Below are positions 12,177-23,888 of a stretch of 64,000 nt of DNA, piece after piece. How positions within the stretch are numbered: position 1 is the first letter of the stretch; each line of letters begins with the position of its first letter. Under the pieces are notes generated by a model that was not told where the DNA came from, searched no databases, and saw only the letters and a list, made by a program, of their open reading frames with translations. The translations under genes and the position numbers were made by a program. Origin of the DNA: Lingula anatina (Eukaryota > Brachiopoda > Lingulata > Lingulida > Lingulidae); NCBI RefSeq assembly GCF_001039355.2, contig NW_019775691.1, forward strand, positions 709,325 through 773,324. Direction: 5' to 3'.

Positions 12177-12452
12177 CATCAGAACAGATGACCTGCGGAC
12201 TTACTGATCTGCGGACTAAATATGACAAAAAAAAAAAGCCTCTTAACCTCCTGATGGTCTCGCCGCCTCTACACGCGCCATGAAACGAAATAAATTTCGG
12301 TCCCGAGGTTTTATTGCTAGGCCCTTCAGGGTACGGCAGGTATGGAGGCCGGGAGACTATCAGGGGGATTATGAGAGGCTAACTTTTAAGTGGGCCGGCC
12401 ATATTTGATCCTTGGAAACGTAAGCCTGCAGATCAACATGTTTTGAATGCTC
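12177..12452. mobile_element. Foldback MITE-like element, second copy
   Basis: Counterpart of 7227-7508 inside the second 5-kb block, with the same arms and core and small length differences in the A-run. Confidence 0.8.
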
Positions 12453-13010
12453 TCTTTTTAACAGCCGGGTGACATCCCGGTGGTCTCCCGGAGACAGGTA
12501 TATAAGTACGATAACCGCTTTTTTTATTTCAGAACGGCGAACATTTTGAGTGCCCATGATCCTTTGATAATATGTGTAGGGATTGCGATAGGTGTGAAGA
12601 TCAGTGCAACGGGGGTCAAGGTGACAACCGATGTTCTTTAGTTGGTCGCACGGGCTTGGGTTTGTTCCCTGACGCCAACGGTGGCAAGAGCACGCCAATT
12701 ATGTAATTTGCGTCTTGACTTTTTGCTTACATACGGTAGAAGTCGGTAAATATAGTGTAACAAATGAGAAGAATTCGGTTCGGATATACAATACTTTTTT
12801 ATTGAGAAAAAAATGTTCAGTTTACACTATGTATGTATGTATGAGTTCAATGCAAGATTTACCAGATATATTAGGAAAATAAAGTTGTCCATCTTTAATA
12901 AGTCAGTCTTAATTTTTCATGTACACGCACCTGTTTTAGAAACCGTAGAAAAACCTAGACTTACTACATTACCACACGTTTCAATCCAGGATACTTCACG
13001 TTCTTGCAGT

Positions 13011-15345
13011 TTAGAAGAAGTCAACAAGACAATGAAGGGAAATCGTAACTATCAAAACGAAACTAGATGATCTAGTGACGGAAACTCCACTAGTATCCTT
13101 TCCCTCTTTTTCTTTAATGGCGACGATCCGCGCAGGGCCACCGCTTCCATCAAACAGGTACATGGGCAAGATGTACGCAGTTGTCCCAGTCGTCGGCAAT
13201 TTGTCTAAATAGCCAACGTTTTCCACGCCATAGATATTCACACTGAAGAAGGCCACGTGGCTTTCAAAGTTCACAGTTTGCCCGCGATCGAGTGACGCAG
13301 TGTCTATCCCCACCCCGGAAATCTTTCTACTGTCTTTCAGCCAATTGGCAGCCTCCTCGGAGATACCAGGGAAATGAAGTTGAGATTTCCCGGCGGAATC
13401 GGTCCATACCTGAGTGTTGCTTGAGCCAAGATACGCCGTTCTGTTTCCGTAGTATCTCCCCCATCCGGTTTGAACAAACACGATGGCGTTGTCTGGGATT
13501 CTCCCATTGACTGTTTCCCACTTCTCAAGGTCATCCACAGACAGAAGGGCGTCACGATCTTGGTTGGCTTTACCTTGTATGTCCACCTTGACCGCTGGTC
13601 CGATGACTTTCTCGACTGAAACATCGTGAGAGCGGTATCCACCTCGAAACGTGTGCTGGGAAGTCAAAATGGCTGCCGCCGTGTTCGGGAGTACAGAAAT
13701 AGCCTCTGTCTAACCTGGAGTACAAGGACGACGTTATGATCAATTCTTGTGCAACATAATGGAGATGTATTATATAAACGCAACTGTGTGGAGAAAAAAT
13801 CAAACATTTTTGTAAAATCACAACAGGAGATGATTCTCCCCCTTTCTTAAAAATACAAGACAGTCCTGGAGAGAGCTACTATACAAATGATAGTAATAGT
13901 CGTTTCTTTCAGCACTCGTTACAAAAACTAAAGGTTCACTGTAAGGAGAGAAATATTTATGAAAACCATAATTTCGAAATGACTGAGATGCAAGAAAAAC
14001 TTTTATCGCTAACATACCGGCTAATTTTGAATAATTAATCAGACGTCGCGTCTTTTTCTACATCTAAACCTACCAGGTAATATTCCCAGACGGACCCTTA
14101 ACGACGGACGTGATGTTAAAACTGCCGGCCCCAGGCCAGTACGTGGTATCAACACTGTACACGTACGTCATGTCAATAACATCGCTCTCCTTCACCTCCA
14201 GAGTCTTCCTTAGCAAGGCCACGATCCTGACGGGACCACCACTACTCCCCCGGATGGTGACTGGAAATGCCAGTACCGTCGCCCCTTTGGTGGGAAGTTT
14301 GTCAAGATTTGCCACGGTCGTCAGTCCGTAAATGCCTTCACTGTAGAGGGCGACACTTGCAGCCTTGTCGACGCTCTGGCCGTAATCTAAAGATGGTGTG
14401 TCTATCCCTACCCCCAAAAGTTTTCGGTTGGTGGCCAACCACGACGCTGCGGCGGGAGAAATGCCAGGGAAATGCAGCAAAGACCTCCCTTGAGGGTCTA
14501 GCCATTCTGTTGTGCTGGGGTGTCCAAAGAAAGCAGTCCGGTTGTCGACATACTGGCCCCAACCTGTGTAGACGAATAGGATGGAATTATCGGGAACTCG
14601 TCCATTTGCGGTTTCCCAGTTCTCAATATCTTCCACCGTCAGTTGCACATCCGGGTAAGTGGCTGCTTTTGACGCTATGTCAATTTTGACGGCTGGACCA
14701 ATCAGCTTGTGAACTGGAATGTTATCGGCAGTGGTGCCCCCTTGTATCAGGAAAGACGGGGCTTCCAAACTGGTCCCTCCATTGGTGGCAGCACAGAAAC
14801 TGTTCCCCTCATACCTGGATAATAGAACAGACACTGGTAATTTTGTGATGGATATATTAAGGGCAGTAAAGCAGGACACACAGTTCGTTACTTGTATATC
14901 CTTACTAGTTTACATGTTGGAAACGCTTCAGTCACTCCCTTCCTCACTCCCTCACTCCTTTTCATGATATCTGTCCCTCATGCCTGGATAGTAGAACAGA
15001 CACTTATAACTTTGTGTTGAATACGTACAGTGGAAGGTCACTACAACAGTACTAGTACACACAACGTATTACTTGTATAGCTTTATTATTTTTACATAAT
15101 AGAAAGCTCTCCTGTCCCTCCATCACCCGGCCCTCTCTCTCTCTCTCTCTCTCAATTAACACGTGTACTTACCATCCAGTAGTCGCCGAAAAATTCCTGA
15201 AATCGATAGAAAAGTGGAATTTCGGGGTTCCCGGCCAATATGTCGTGTTTGGCCCCAGGGGGTACGTCATGTCCAACACGTGGTATGCGGCCTCGATTTT
15301 TCCAGCGACGCAAATAATCAGCAAAGATAGCAGAATTCGGATCAT
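13011..15345 (-). CDS. Two-domain cyclase-family protein, copy B, frameshifted
   Basis: The same three coding exons as copy A: 15345-15173 (173 nt), 14814-14074 (741 nt) and 13714-13011 (704 nt). The last exon is 2 bases shorter than in copy A. The missing pair lies at about 13650, where copy A reads cgaaacatgtgtgc and this copy reads cgaaacgtgtgc. The shift falls directly after the domain-2 metal motif, so the frame is lost for the rest of domain 2 and the GPI-like tail. Beyond the lesion the original frame stays open and closely matches copy A, so the loss is recent, allelic, or a sequence error. Because the two blocks meet at a single N, this may be another allele of copy A, not a second gene. 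Domain 1 is intact and has the same degenerate metal site. Confidence 0.75.
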
Positions 15346-16227
15346 TGTGGACTGAAATTGTATAAAAGATATATGAAAATTCATGCTGGTTAGTTCTTAT
15401 TTGTTCACACGAATGAAAATTACAATAATAAAGTTTTTAATATAGTTTATGTCAGGCAATTCTGTATATTCTTCTCAATACTGAACATGACTGACAGCGC
15501 TATTACCTGGTACATAATACAGGTGGCGGGTCAGTACCAACAGAGTCATGGTGTACCCTTAGTATAGAGTACTGTCTTTTGAAACCTAGAATGCAGGGCG
15601 CCTTTTCTTTTCTCTGTACAGGACTAAAGGATTTACACAGGTCATTATAACCTACATGTGCTGCAATAACAAACTTATGAGAAATGTCAATCCCTCACCA
15701 CAGCGGCAGGTGAGGTTGTACACGTACGTGCACTTGTATTTATGCCACAATTAAACCTTATCATTTAATAGGAGATGAATAATTGGATAAAAACAACAAT
15801 AACAACAGCAAAAATATCTTACTTCAATGCGCTGGTTACACAGAAAAACAAAATTCGATTTTAACATTTAGGTTGGTATTCAGACTAATGAATGAATGGA
15901 AATAATGAATAGATAATAAGATTTATGTGATGTAAAACAGGTGCAAGTACTTCGAACAAAAGGACAAGTGCACATATAATAAGCCCGTAACGCACTGAAG
16001 CGTGGTTAAGGACAGTCCATCGGCCCAGTGCACAATTTGTAAGCGAAATACAAATGCAGTCGTGTGATGCTCTCATTACAAGCCGGTTGAGTCGCCCTCT
16101 GTTAGCGATATACAAAATGTATAATTATCAAGGCGTGACTCTTGTTTTTCCCATACTGTGGTCAAGTCATATTGAACATAGCAGAGAGAATACAGTACAT
16201 TCATAGTTTATTCAAACCTGCTAAAGG

Positions 16228-16442
16228 CACCATTCCTATAAGCTCCATCGGTCTACGTGGATCGACCCAACTCTGTGGTAACTTTCGCTGAGTGCAATCA
16301 GCTTAACTGCATGACACGCCTCCTCTTGTTTCCAACGTACTCGTAGTCAACAGCATTTCTGTACCTGGCATTTACGCAATCAGCGAGAGTCCCTGCAGAG
16401 TTGGATCGATCCACGCAGACCGATGGTGTCCATAGGAATGGG
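16228..16442. mobile_element. Foldback MITE-like element, second copy
   Basis: Counterpart of 11248-11462 in the second 5-kb block. Confidence 0.8.
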
Positions 16443-16481
16443 GTCTAAGTTATAAAAGCCAAATAATGACCCTTCTCCTTT

Positions 16482-16646
16482 AACAGGAATGGAAGTCCGC
16501 TAGGAACCGTAGTCCGTCTCTCATTACTTTGTACAGGTGACATTCGTCCTTTATACTAACCCCAATATTCCGACCAACCCTAACCCGCACTTATCATACG
16601 GGAGCCCGGAATTCCTCTCCTAGGGTTACCATTTCTGTCACACCGG
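16482..16646. mobile_element. Foldback element with CCGGTGTGACAG-type end, second copy
   Basis: Counterpart of 11502-11666 in the second 5-kb block. Confidence 0.55.
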
Positions 16647-16939
16647 TTCTCCCGTTACATTCACTACAGGTTTATGTAATAAATACTTGTACCGGTAAGT
16701 CATGCACGAATTAAGTTGGTGTATGCTGGGTATAATGTAGGCCCTACTGGTACCTGGTAGGCTCATGTACGTTTTACATTCAGACCGGCGTACGCAATAA
16801 ATAACTAATGCCGCAATCCACGTTAAGTGTTATACGATATCTAACTATAGTTTAAGGCCTTTTCATATTTTCATATCAAAGGTGTTTGGTTTAACATGTA
16901 AGATCATGGTGGCTGCTTGCTTGTACTGTATTATTGTGT

Positions 16940-17262
16940 CAGGGGCGGATTTAGGCCGTCTTCTGGGTCTTCCGGAAGACGGTCAGGGGCCGTATTCTCA
17001 AAACTTTGTAACTTACAACAATTTGTAACTATTTACGTGAATTTGTATCTTGGACTTACACGGTATTCTCAAAACTCTTGAAAGTCGTGGACTTACAAAC
17101 TCTTGTAACTTTTCACGTAACTTTCCGGAAGTAACGTTCAGATTTTTAAGTTTACATTGGCGGGTATCTAAATTTTTGTGTCGGAAGACGGTCAAAAATG
17201 AAGAACTGATCAATAAAGATAATTTGGAAGACTGCCAGAAAATTACTCTGAATCCGCCACAC
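16940..17262. mobile_element. Putative DNA element with aggGGCGGATT/AATCCGCCaca ends
   Basis: Left end aggggcggatttaggccg and right end ctctgaatccgccacac are inverted. The inner arms cggaagacggtca and tggaagactgcca are partly related. A direct repeat around ggtattctcaaaact occurs inside. No ORF is present. It begins within bases of the end of the 5-kb duplication. Confidence 0.55.
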
Positions 17263-17268
17263 AGTGTT

Positions 17269-17432
17269 CAGGCCCGTAGCCAGCAATTTCAAATGGGTGG
17301 TTCGTTTTCTGAAAAAGTGGACCTTTTACCATAAAACCTTCTTGTACCTAGATCAAATTTTATCCAACTTGGACCTTTTCCCAGCAAAAAGGGCGATTCC
17401 GAATCCTCCGAACCCCCCTGGCTGCGGGCCTG
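17269..17432. mobile_element. Non-autonomous CAGGCCCGTAGCCAG element
   Basis: It starts caggcccgtagccagcaatt and ends ggctgcgggcctg. Both inner arms carry the gtggacctttt / gaccttttcccagca block that is shared with 3155-3685 and 20653-20824. Confidence 0.8.
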
Positions 17433-18316
17433 GTGTTCTCCTTTATATGTGGGGGAATAAACTGACACCAATATTCCCTCTCTGTTGACAACAGACCAAA
17501 ATGACCGTCTATTTATCTAGAGACATATCTATGAATATCTGTGGAAAATCAATCTGTCGCCCCGGTAGAGGGTACCAATATTCCAGGTACTAACGTCACA
17601 TTCATATATGTTCTCCATATATTACTAATGAGTCTATACATGTACGACAAACTATAACAAGTCATTACCTGTAACACGTGATCTGCAAAACGTTCACAGG
17701 GGACGTTCTTCCGAGTCAGAATCTCGACGCGTGTCCTTCACGACTAACCTATACCTGTGTGTCATTGACCGACACTAGTCCAAATAAATATACCAAATAC
17801 CGGTACGCAATAACAAGGTCACTGAACGTTTGCGCAGCCCCATTGTTGCAGTCCTATCAGGTAGACATTAGGCTTTATCTTAGACCTACTTACCAGACCG
17901 TAGCATACACGTAACATACCAGTACCTATATCAAGCCGTTATACTGGTAGAAAACAGTGAACATGCATCTACATATAAAATCACGTCTGGGACTTTTCTC
18001 AAATAAGATTGCAAGATGTAATCGCTTGAGGCGATACATTAACAAAAGGACCTCGAGTCTGTTTGCGGTGTGTGACTTGACGCCTGTTTGTTTTATGTAA
18101 TTTTGACCTGATGACTATGTTTACATGTATCACGCCAATCACGTTTATGGGAACGCATGCAGCTAATATACGGGTTGTTTTTAACATGGTTAGACACGGC
18201 GTCTATCTGTGCAGACAAATTATAATGCATTTCTGTTAAACGATGGGAGAGAGTCTGTGGACGAATACATGTCATTACTGTTTTAGATAACACCAACTAG
18301 CGCAATTATTCTGATG

Positions 18317-18488
18317 CCGGTGTGCAAGGAATGGTACCGTAGTCCGCTAGGAATCGCAGGCCCCATTACTTTGCATAGGTGGCATTCGACCTATATACTA
18401 AGCCCAATTCTCCAATTAACCCTAACCTGTACTTATCATATGGGACCCCGGACTTCCATTCCTAGGACTACCATTCCTGTCACACCGG
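18317..18488. mobile_element. Foldback element with CCGGTGTGACAGGAATGGTA ends
   Basis: Left end ccggtgtgcaaggaatggta and right end taccattcctgtcacaccgg are inverted repeats. The inside matches the elements at 11502 and 16482. Confidence 0.75.
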
Positions 18489-19048
18489 CAAGATCCCCTG
18501 ACCGGTTGTATGTGTGTACGTCATTCATTTGTGTGTACTTGTGACACATGATGCCTAATCTAATCGCAAAATATATTTGTCCTTGTAGAAACCAGGCAGA
18601 AGCAAACGTTAATTTTTTCTGTACTAGTATATTGTATGCTAAATGGTATCAACCAAAACATTTTATAAAAGTTAAAGTATGCAGGTAAATCCTATGCAAA
18701 TCCTATTCGGTACAGAAATATAAAATTAATTTTTTCTGGATGAAATCAAATCCCCCGGAACAGCCGCAATAGATTCAGCATACGTTGCTCCCTGTAGGTA
18801 AGTCCATCCCCACTGTAACTGGATCCACCATACCAAACAAAACACCTTTTACTTGCAACCCTACAAACTGTACCAAAATAGACACCCGAGACCCCTTTTT
18901 AACTTGACACCCAGCTAACACAGCACGCAATATTATAACGTTACAATAACGTTCATTTAACAAAGAAAAAACACTTTGGTAACGATATGGTAACGTTTTA
19001 AAACGTTCTGTGTTTGCCAGGGAGTTGAACGCTTACCATTTCTATAGG

Positions 19049-19270
19049 GTGCATTCCCAGAGATTTAGATCGATCCAGAGATATAAGATTTAGGTCGACC
19101 TAACTCCCTCGGGGTTCACGCTAAATTGCAGTCAGTCGAGCGGGCACCATAGTTAATAACCCCCTTACAGCTTTTAGTAGGCGGGACAGACGCTTAAGCC
19201 GGCTAAGCTGACAGTAATCTAGTGAGACTCCCCACAGGGATAGATCGATCTAAAATCTATGGGAATGGGG
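19049..19270. mobile_element. Foldback MITE-like element, GCATTCCC family
   Basis: Left end ggtgcattcccagagattta and right end atctatgggaatggggtc. Inner arms atcgatccagag / atagatcgatc and agctgacagtaatctagtg are also found at 40234 and 50769. Confidence 0.8.
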
Positions 19271-19433
19271 TCTATGATCCCTGTAATACTTGCCATTTAC
19301 AGTATCGCTAATATTGAAGTGTTGCTTGTTCTGATATTCTAGACCTTAGATTTAGTTTTTAATGATCACCTAATATACCTGATTTCAACCGTGTTGCAGC
19401 TGCGCATAAAAGTAATGGTGTTCTCTTTCACTA

Positions 19434-19605
19434 CCGGTGTAACGAAACTGAGGGTCCGTGTAACAGAAAGTCCGCCCTCCATATAGTTATAATGGTTAGG
19501 GTTAGCCTGACCTATGTGGGTCAAAATCTAAGGGGAGGCTCACCTGTACATATGAATGGGAAGCGGACTCTCTGTAATGGGGGACTCTCTGTCACGTTAC
19601 ACCGG
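19434..19605. mobile_element. Foldback element with CCGGTGTAAC ends
   Basis: The left end ccggtgtaacgaaactgagg is inverted relative to the right end gtcacgttacaccgg. It is probably a relative of the element at 18317-18488. Confidence 0.55.
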
Positions 19606-20652
19606 CATTTAAATGTATGTGGATACACCCGGCTGTGGCGACTTTCACTGTCCCAGGCCTTGAGACGGACTCTCATACCCCAGTAACTGCTTAGGTCTTA
19701 ATCAGAGAAAGACGTGTAGCTAAATCATGTATTTGAAGGAATAAATGGTCACACTTCACACGTAATGTTAGTAATAAAGAGCCATTTGATTGCAGTAATC
19801 CCCGTGTAGTAAATCATTCTTTTAAACAGGGTGCCTCTCACTGGAGGCACGTTTTCCTTATTTGCATAGGTCGAGAAATTGTTTTAAAAACATCTTTGTG
19901 AAATATTGGTTTAAAACGTGTGAACTGTTTTGAGATATCCTTTTAAAAGAAAAAAAAAACCTTTGGTGGAAGGGGTTTCGCCATCATCCACCAGGGTGAC
20001 TGACCTGTATTTATATATGTATGCATGTCAGTGAGGCAATTATAAAGGTCAATAATTGAGGTACTAGTAAAAAATTTCTTCTCGCAATGTATAAGAAACG
20101 TGGCCAAAATCGTAATGAGTGTTCCTTAACATTATGCATTCTGCCATTCTGAATCACGAGGGAATTTGAAAGAACTGCATTTAAAAATGATTGAAAATTT
20201 CAAAGAATTTCAAAGAAAGAAGCGAAACGTGCAAAAATTGAAAAAAAAATGTATTGGAAGTCCTACCTTGAGATGTTTGCTTAATATCTGCAGATGTTGA
20301 ACTCTTGCTGTCTATTTTACCTAATGAAAATGAGTTAACCAGTTAGCAAATCTGGCCACATTTGCTTACTTAGCACAAGAGGAAGTGGAAGCGAGAGGAA
20401 TACTCGTATCGGCATTCACTTATTATACATGTACGTATATCATTCCACCCCGTCGTTGTCCTAGGTTTATAGGTTTTTAAAGTTCATCCTGAAAATTGTC
20501 GTTTAAAGGTTAGTCTGATGAAGGCCTAACTACGTGCATGTTGACTGCAAGTTCACGGTAGGAAGGAAATTTTCAGCGTGTGCTTAATAATTTTATCTAC
20601 AATTCAGTTACCAAGCTTGAGGATATTTTTTCTCATTTATACTTATATACAC

Positions 20653-20824
20653 CAGGCCCGTAGCCAGGGGGTTCGGGGGATTCGAAAGTACCACCTTTTT
20701 TGCTGGGAAAAGGTCCACTCTGGGTAAAAATTGATCTATGTACTTGAGTATTTTATGGTAAAAGGTCCACTTTTTCAGTAAACGACCCCCCCCCCCCCCT
20801 CTGAAATTGCTGGCTACGGGCCTG
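20653..20824. mobile_element. Non-autonomous CAGGCCCGTAGCCAG element, cleanest copy
   Basis: Terminal inverted repeats caggcccgtagccag and ctggctacgggcctg flank about 140 bases with a long C-run and the ggtccacttttt block. Length and ends suggest a hAT-type MITE (inference). No transposase is present. Confidence 0.85.
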
Positions 20825-21016
20825 TACACGTACTTTTTATATTACACCCCTAGAGGGCACGAAGGATGCCCCCTAAAGGGTTAGCCCCACTTTTACATCT
20901 GTCCCTTCGCCCTGTTTGCACTGTAAAATATTTTAGAAAAACAAAGCTCAGCCCAACCCTTACACTTTCCTTATATCTGCCTATGTACCTGTACATGTTC
21001 ATGTATGCAATTTACA

Positions 21017-22690
21017 TAGGCTTTACAACACTTCAATACATTGCAGCGCACGCATGATTCTTTAACGGTGTTTATTGTTTGGTGGTACGCCGCTTAGGGA
21101 CTGGGAGCACGTATAGTCAATAAGAACCTAGGCAATTCAGTCCGCAGCGCGATCGATGAACACACAATGGGAGTGATTGTGACATGAATACTCGGTGTTT
21201 AGTTAGGTCTACCTGTTCACACACTGTGGGTTATGCAAAGTAACTGCTGGTATTTTTCACTGCAGAGAATTCGGCAGACGGGCGCAGAAACTGGGACGGA
21301 GAGACAGCAAGAGGAACATGAATTTGGGAGTCTACGTATAAAGGTATGATGAGTACTTGGTTCCAGTTGTATAAGTTACTCATTTTGATCGACGTTATAG
21401 CAGGTGTCTATAGTGTCATTACTGGTAAAATCTGCATTAGATCGTCAGACTTCCTGGTCAAATATATACAATATGCCAATAGTCGATCAATAACGAAGCA
21501 AACAATGCCATCTCGCCATGGGCAAGTCTTCGGAATCTTATTAACTGAGAAACTATACAGATGTCTCGAAGTCATGGACAAGTACTGCATGGCGCCCTGT
21601 CCAAGGTTACCTTGCCCGATTTACAGAAATGACACAGAAATCTGCTTTTTCATACTGTATCAATAGATACATTGAGTATTTTAAAGATTTGGTGGATAAG
21701 CCGAGACCCACCCTTCCATTTTTTTTTTTTGGATCAATTCATTATTATAATTATCATTGACGGTGATGGTAATGATATTTAAGGTGCACATAATAGAACC
21801 GTTACAGTCTCCTGCACAGTAGTTTAATTTACAGTACTTATTCATCAGAATTAACCAGTAACCCATGCAGCCCCTGCGTGGACGCTGTCAGAGAATCAGG
21901 ACACGGTCAAGAAATAACTTTTAACCTCGCAACGATTTAACCAGTTTGGAACCCTCTTTTAACAGGATCTTGAAATTGTCTTTAAAGATATATCGTACTT
22001 GTTGCAGACGCGTGGTAATTGTCCTTAAGTAATAAAATTAATTACAATGCTGAAATGAAATGGATTAATATCAAAGCTACAAGGAAGTATTTCTGGGGAC
22101 GTTTTTATGTCTTAGAGATGGAAATGGGCAACTATAACGATGGTTATTTGCGATGATTTAGCCAATTATGCGCATAGCTATGGAACACGTAGGTCCTGTT
22201 GTCATAACAGATGGATTTGAAATTAACCGGTATGCCGTCGACGGCGTTGTCATCCATTTACTTCTCATGATTTGACAACATCAACCCCAGAGCAGTAAAT
22301 CCAAAACTTTTTGACCATGAGGTTATCGTCCGAGAGAAATCTAAGCCATTAAATATATATTTAGTTTCCGTCTGTTTTTTTCATATATCGGTCCTTCACC
22401 TGTTGTGTACGTCTTAATTATTGATTTATATTATATGGGATTTTTATTGTATCAAGGCAGGTTTAGATTACGGACAGTTATTCAGCCTCAGTGACACGAC
22501 ATTGTACAGAACAGAACATCCAAAGCTTTACATTGGCTGTACCGTTTTATCTTACTGTCACCGAATCTGAGCTTAACATATAAATTATTCCTGGGTGGAT
22601 GAAGTAACTCATTATATTCAGTTTTTATGGTGCGTTATTGAGGTAACTTTGATATAAAATAAATTCCCCGTTGTTATATCTCTACATGTG
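21017..22690. repeat. Upstream/intron unit of CUB-LDLa paralogue 1
   Basis: This unit is repeated at 27418-29310 and again, in part, at 29330-30640. Shared landmarks are gcagcgcacgcatg (21044, 27445), gaatttgggagtctacgtataaag (about 21319 and 27701), and gacgttatagcaggtgtct (21391, 29368). The block with gggagtctacgtataaag followed by gtatg/gtaag may be a 5' untranslated exon with its donor, because the coding exon at 23025 is preceded by an acceptor. Short ORFs here are not conserved between copies and are rejected. Confidence 0.6.
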
Positions 22691-23024
22691 GCTTCAGATT
22701 CATCAGATGCGCACAATCGCTCTTCTTCGGATGCTCTCCGAGGTCATGCCTGTTATCTACTCCCTAACTTTTCTCCACTTTTTAAATGGGTAAAACTAGG
22801 CCTATAGGTAGATGAACTGTATGCCAATTCACGACTCAGGCAAATGGTAAATTCTAAAGATACTTAAGCGCCTTGCAGGAAAGCCATGAAGCAGAAAGCC
22901 ATGTCAGTCATTATACACACTGAGAGAGTACTCAGAGTGTCATTTCTTGTGAAATAATCCACATATCAATTAAAGTAATTTCATCGTTTTCATTTTATTT
23001 TCAGTAGTTCCCATACATTCAGCC

Positions 23025-23849
23025 ATGTTCTCCGTCAAACGTCTAACCACAGCCGCCTTACTGGTTCTCGTTTCTGTCCCACTCGCTGCCACCACCTCTA
23101 CCTGGGGTACATGCGGGGGCTTCCTTGACCTCAGCGTGACTCCAGAGGGGACCATTACGTCACCAGGTCACGGGGAGAGCGCGAGCTATGACGACGAGGA
23201 GTACTGTGTGTGGTTGCTGCAGGCTCCATTGGGGCACAGGGTTAGACTGACCGTCAATTATGTCTTACTGGAAGCTACATTTTACGGAAGGCGAGTACGG
23301 TGCAGGGACTATGTCCAAGTAAGTATCGCGGTAGTTTTATGAATTGTTCTTGTTCAATTTATTTTGCAAAAAATTGAATAATTTGATTGCAAAATTTGAA
23401 AAACCAATAATTGTATTGATTTATTAATTGATTGGTTTTTTGATCTAATTAACAGATCTGTGATGGCCCGTGCAGCAATACAAGACAGCTCTACTATCAC
23501 TGTGCTCATGACAACAATGATCCAGCGACCCCTGTCGCCGTCAAGACGAGCTCCAGTCGATGGCTTGGAATAAAGTTCAAAAGTGACCATTCCATCTCCG
23601 GGAATGGGTTTAATATGTCGTACACAACCACCCCCGGGCGTGAGTAGTGCCTTTCATATTATCTTAGCAATTGCGGTAAGGCAAAGTGGGAGCCTGGGGG
23701 AGAGGTTAAAACTTTGTTATAAATGCGCTTAAGGGGTGGCTGAAGAATATATAAATAATAAAGGGTTCGTACTATGAATGACGTCTCCGGCACTTGACAA
23801 TGTACTCTGCATGGATGGAGGGAGGGAGGGAGGGAGGAATGATAGAAAC

Positions 23850-23888
<39 letters not shown>

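Larger units (their letters stand above)
7001..16940. repeat. About 5-kb near-identical tandem duplication joined at N 11964
   Basis: Bases 7001-11963 match 11965 to about 16940 collinearly: the same foldback elements, the same cyclase gene and the same flanks, with scattered substitutions and small indels. The copies part within a few bases of the shared string tgtactgtattatt (near 11955 and 16935). The left block is bounded by single Ns on both sides, so it may be a contained haplotig rather than a real second copy. Confidence 0.85.
17433..21016. other. Intergenic region without recognised gene
   Basis: About 3.6 kb. It holds foldback elements (18317-18488, 19049-19270, 19434-19605, 20653-20824). 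No ORF here resembles a known protein and no exon chain with signals was found. Confidence 0.5.

Noticed and set aside
7001-16940. A CRISPR-like or satellite array
   Set aside because: There are only two long copies with a gene in each and an N at the joint. No short spaced repeats.
21346-21666. 106-residue ORF in the upstream unit of CUB-LDLa paralogue 1
   Set aside because: The sister units at 27790 and 29345 do not keep the frame, so it is repeated non-coding DNA.
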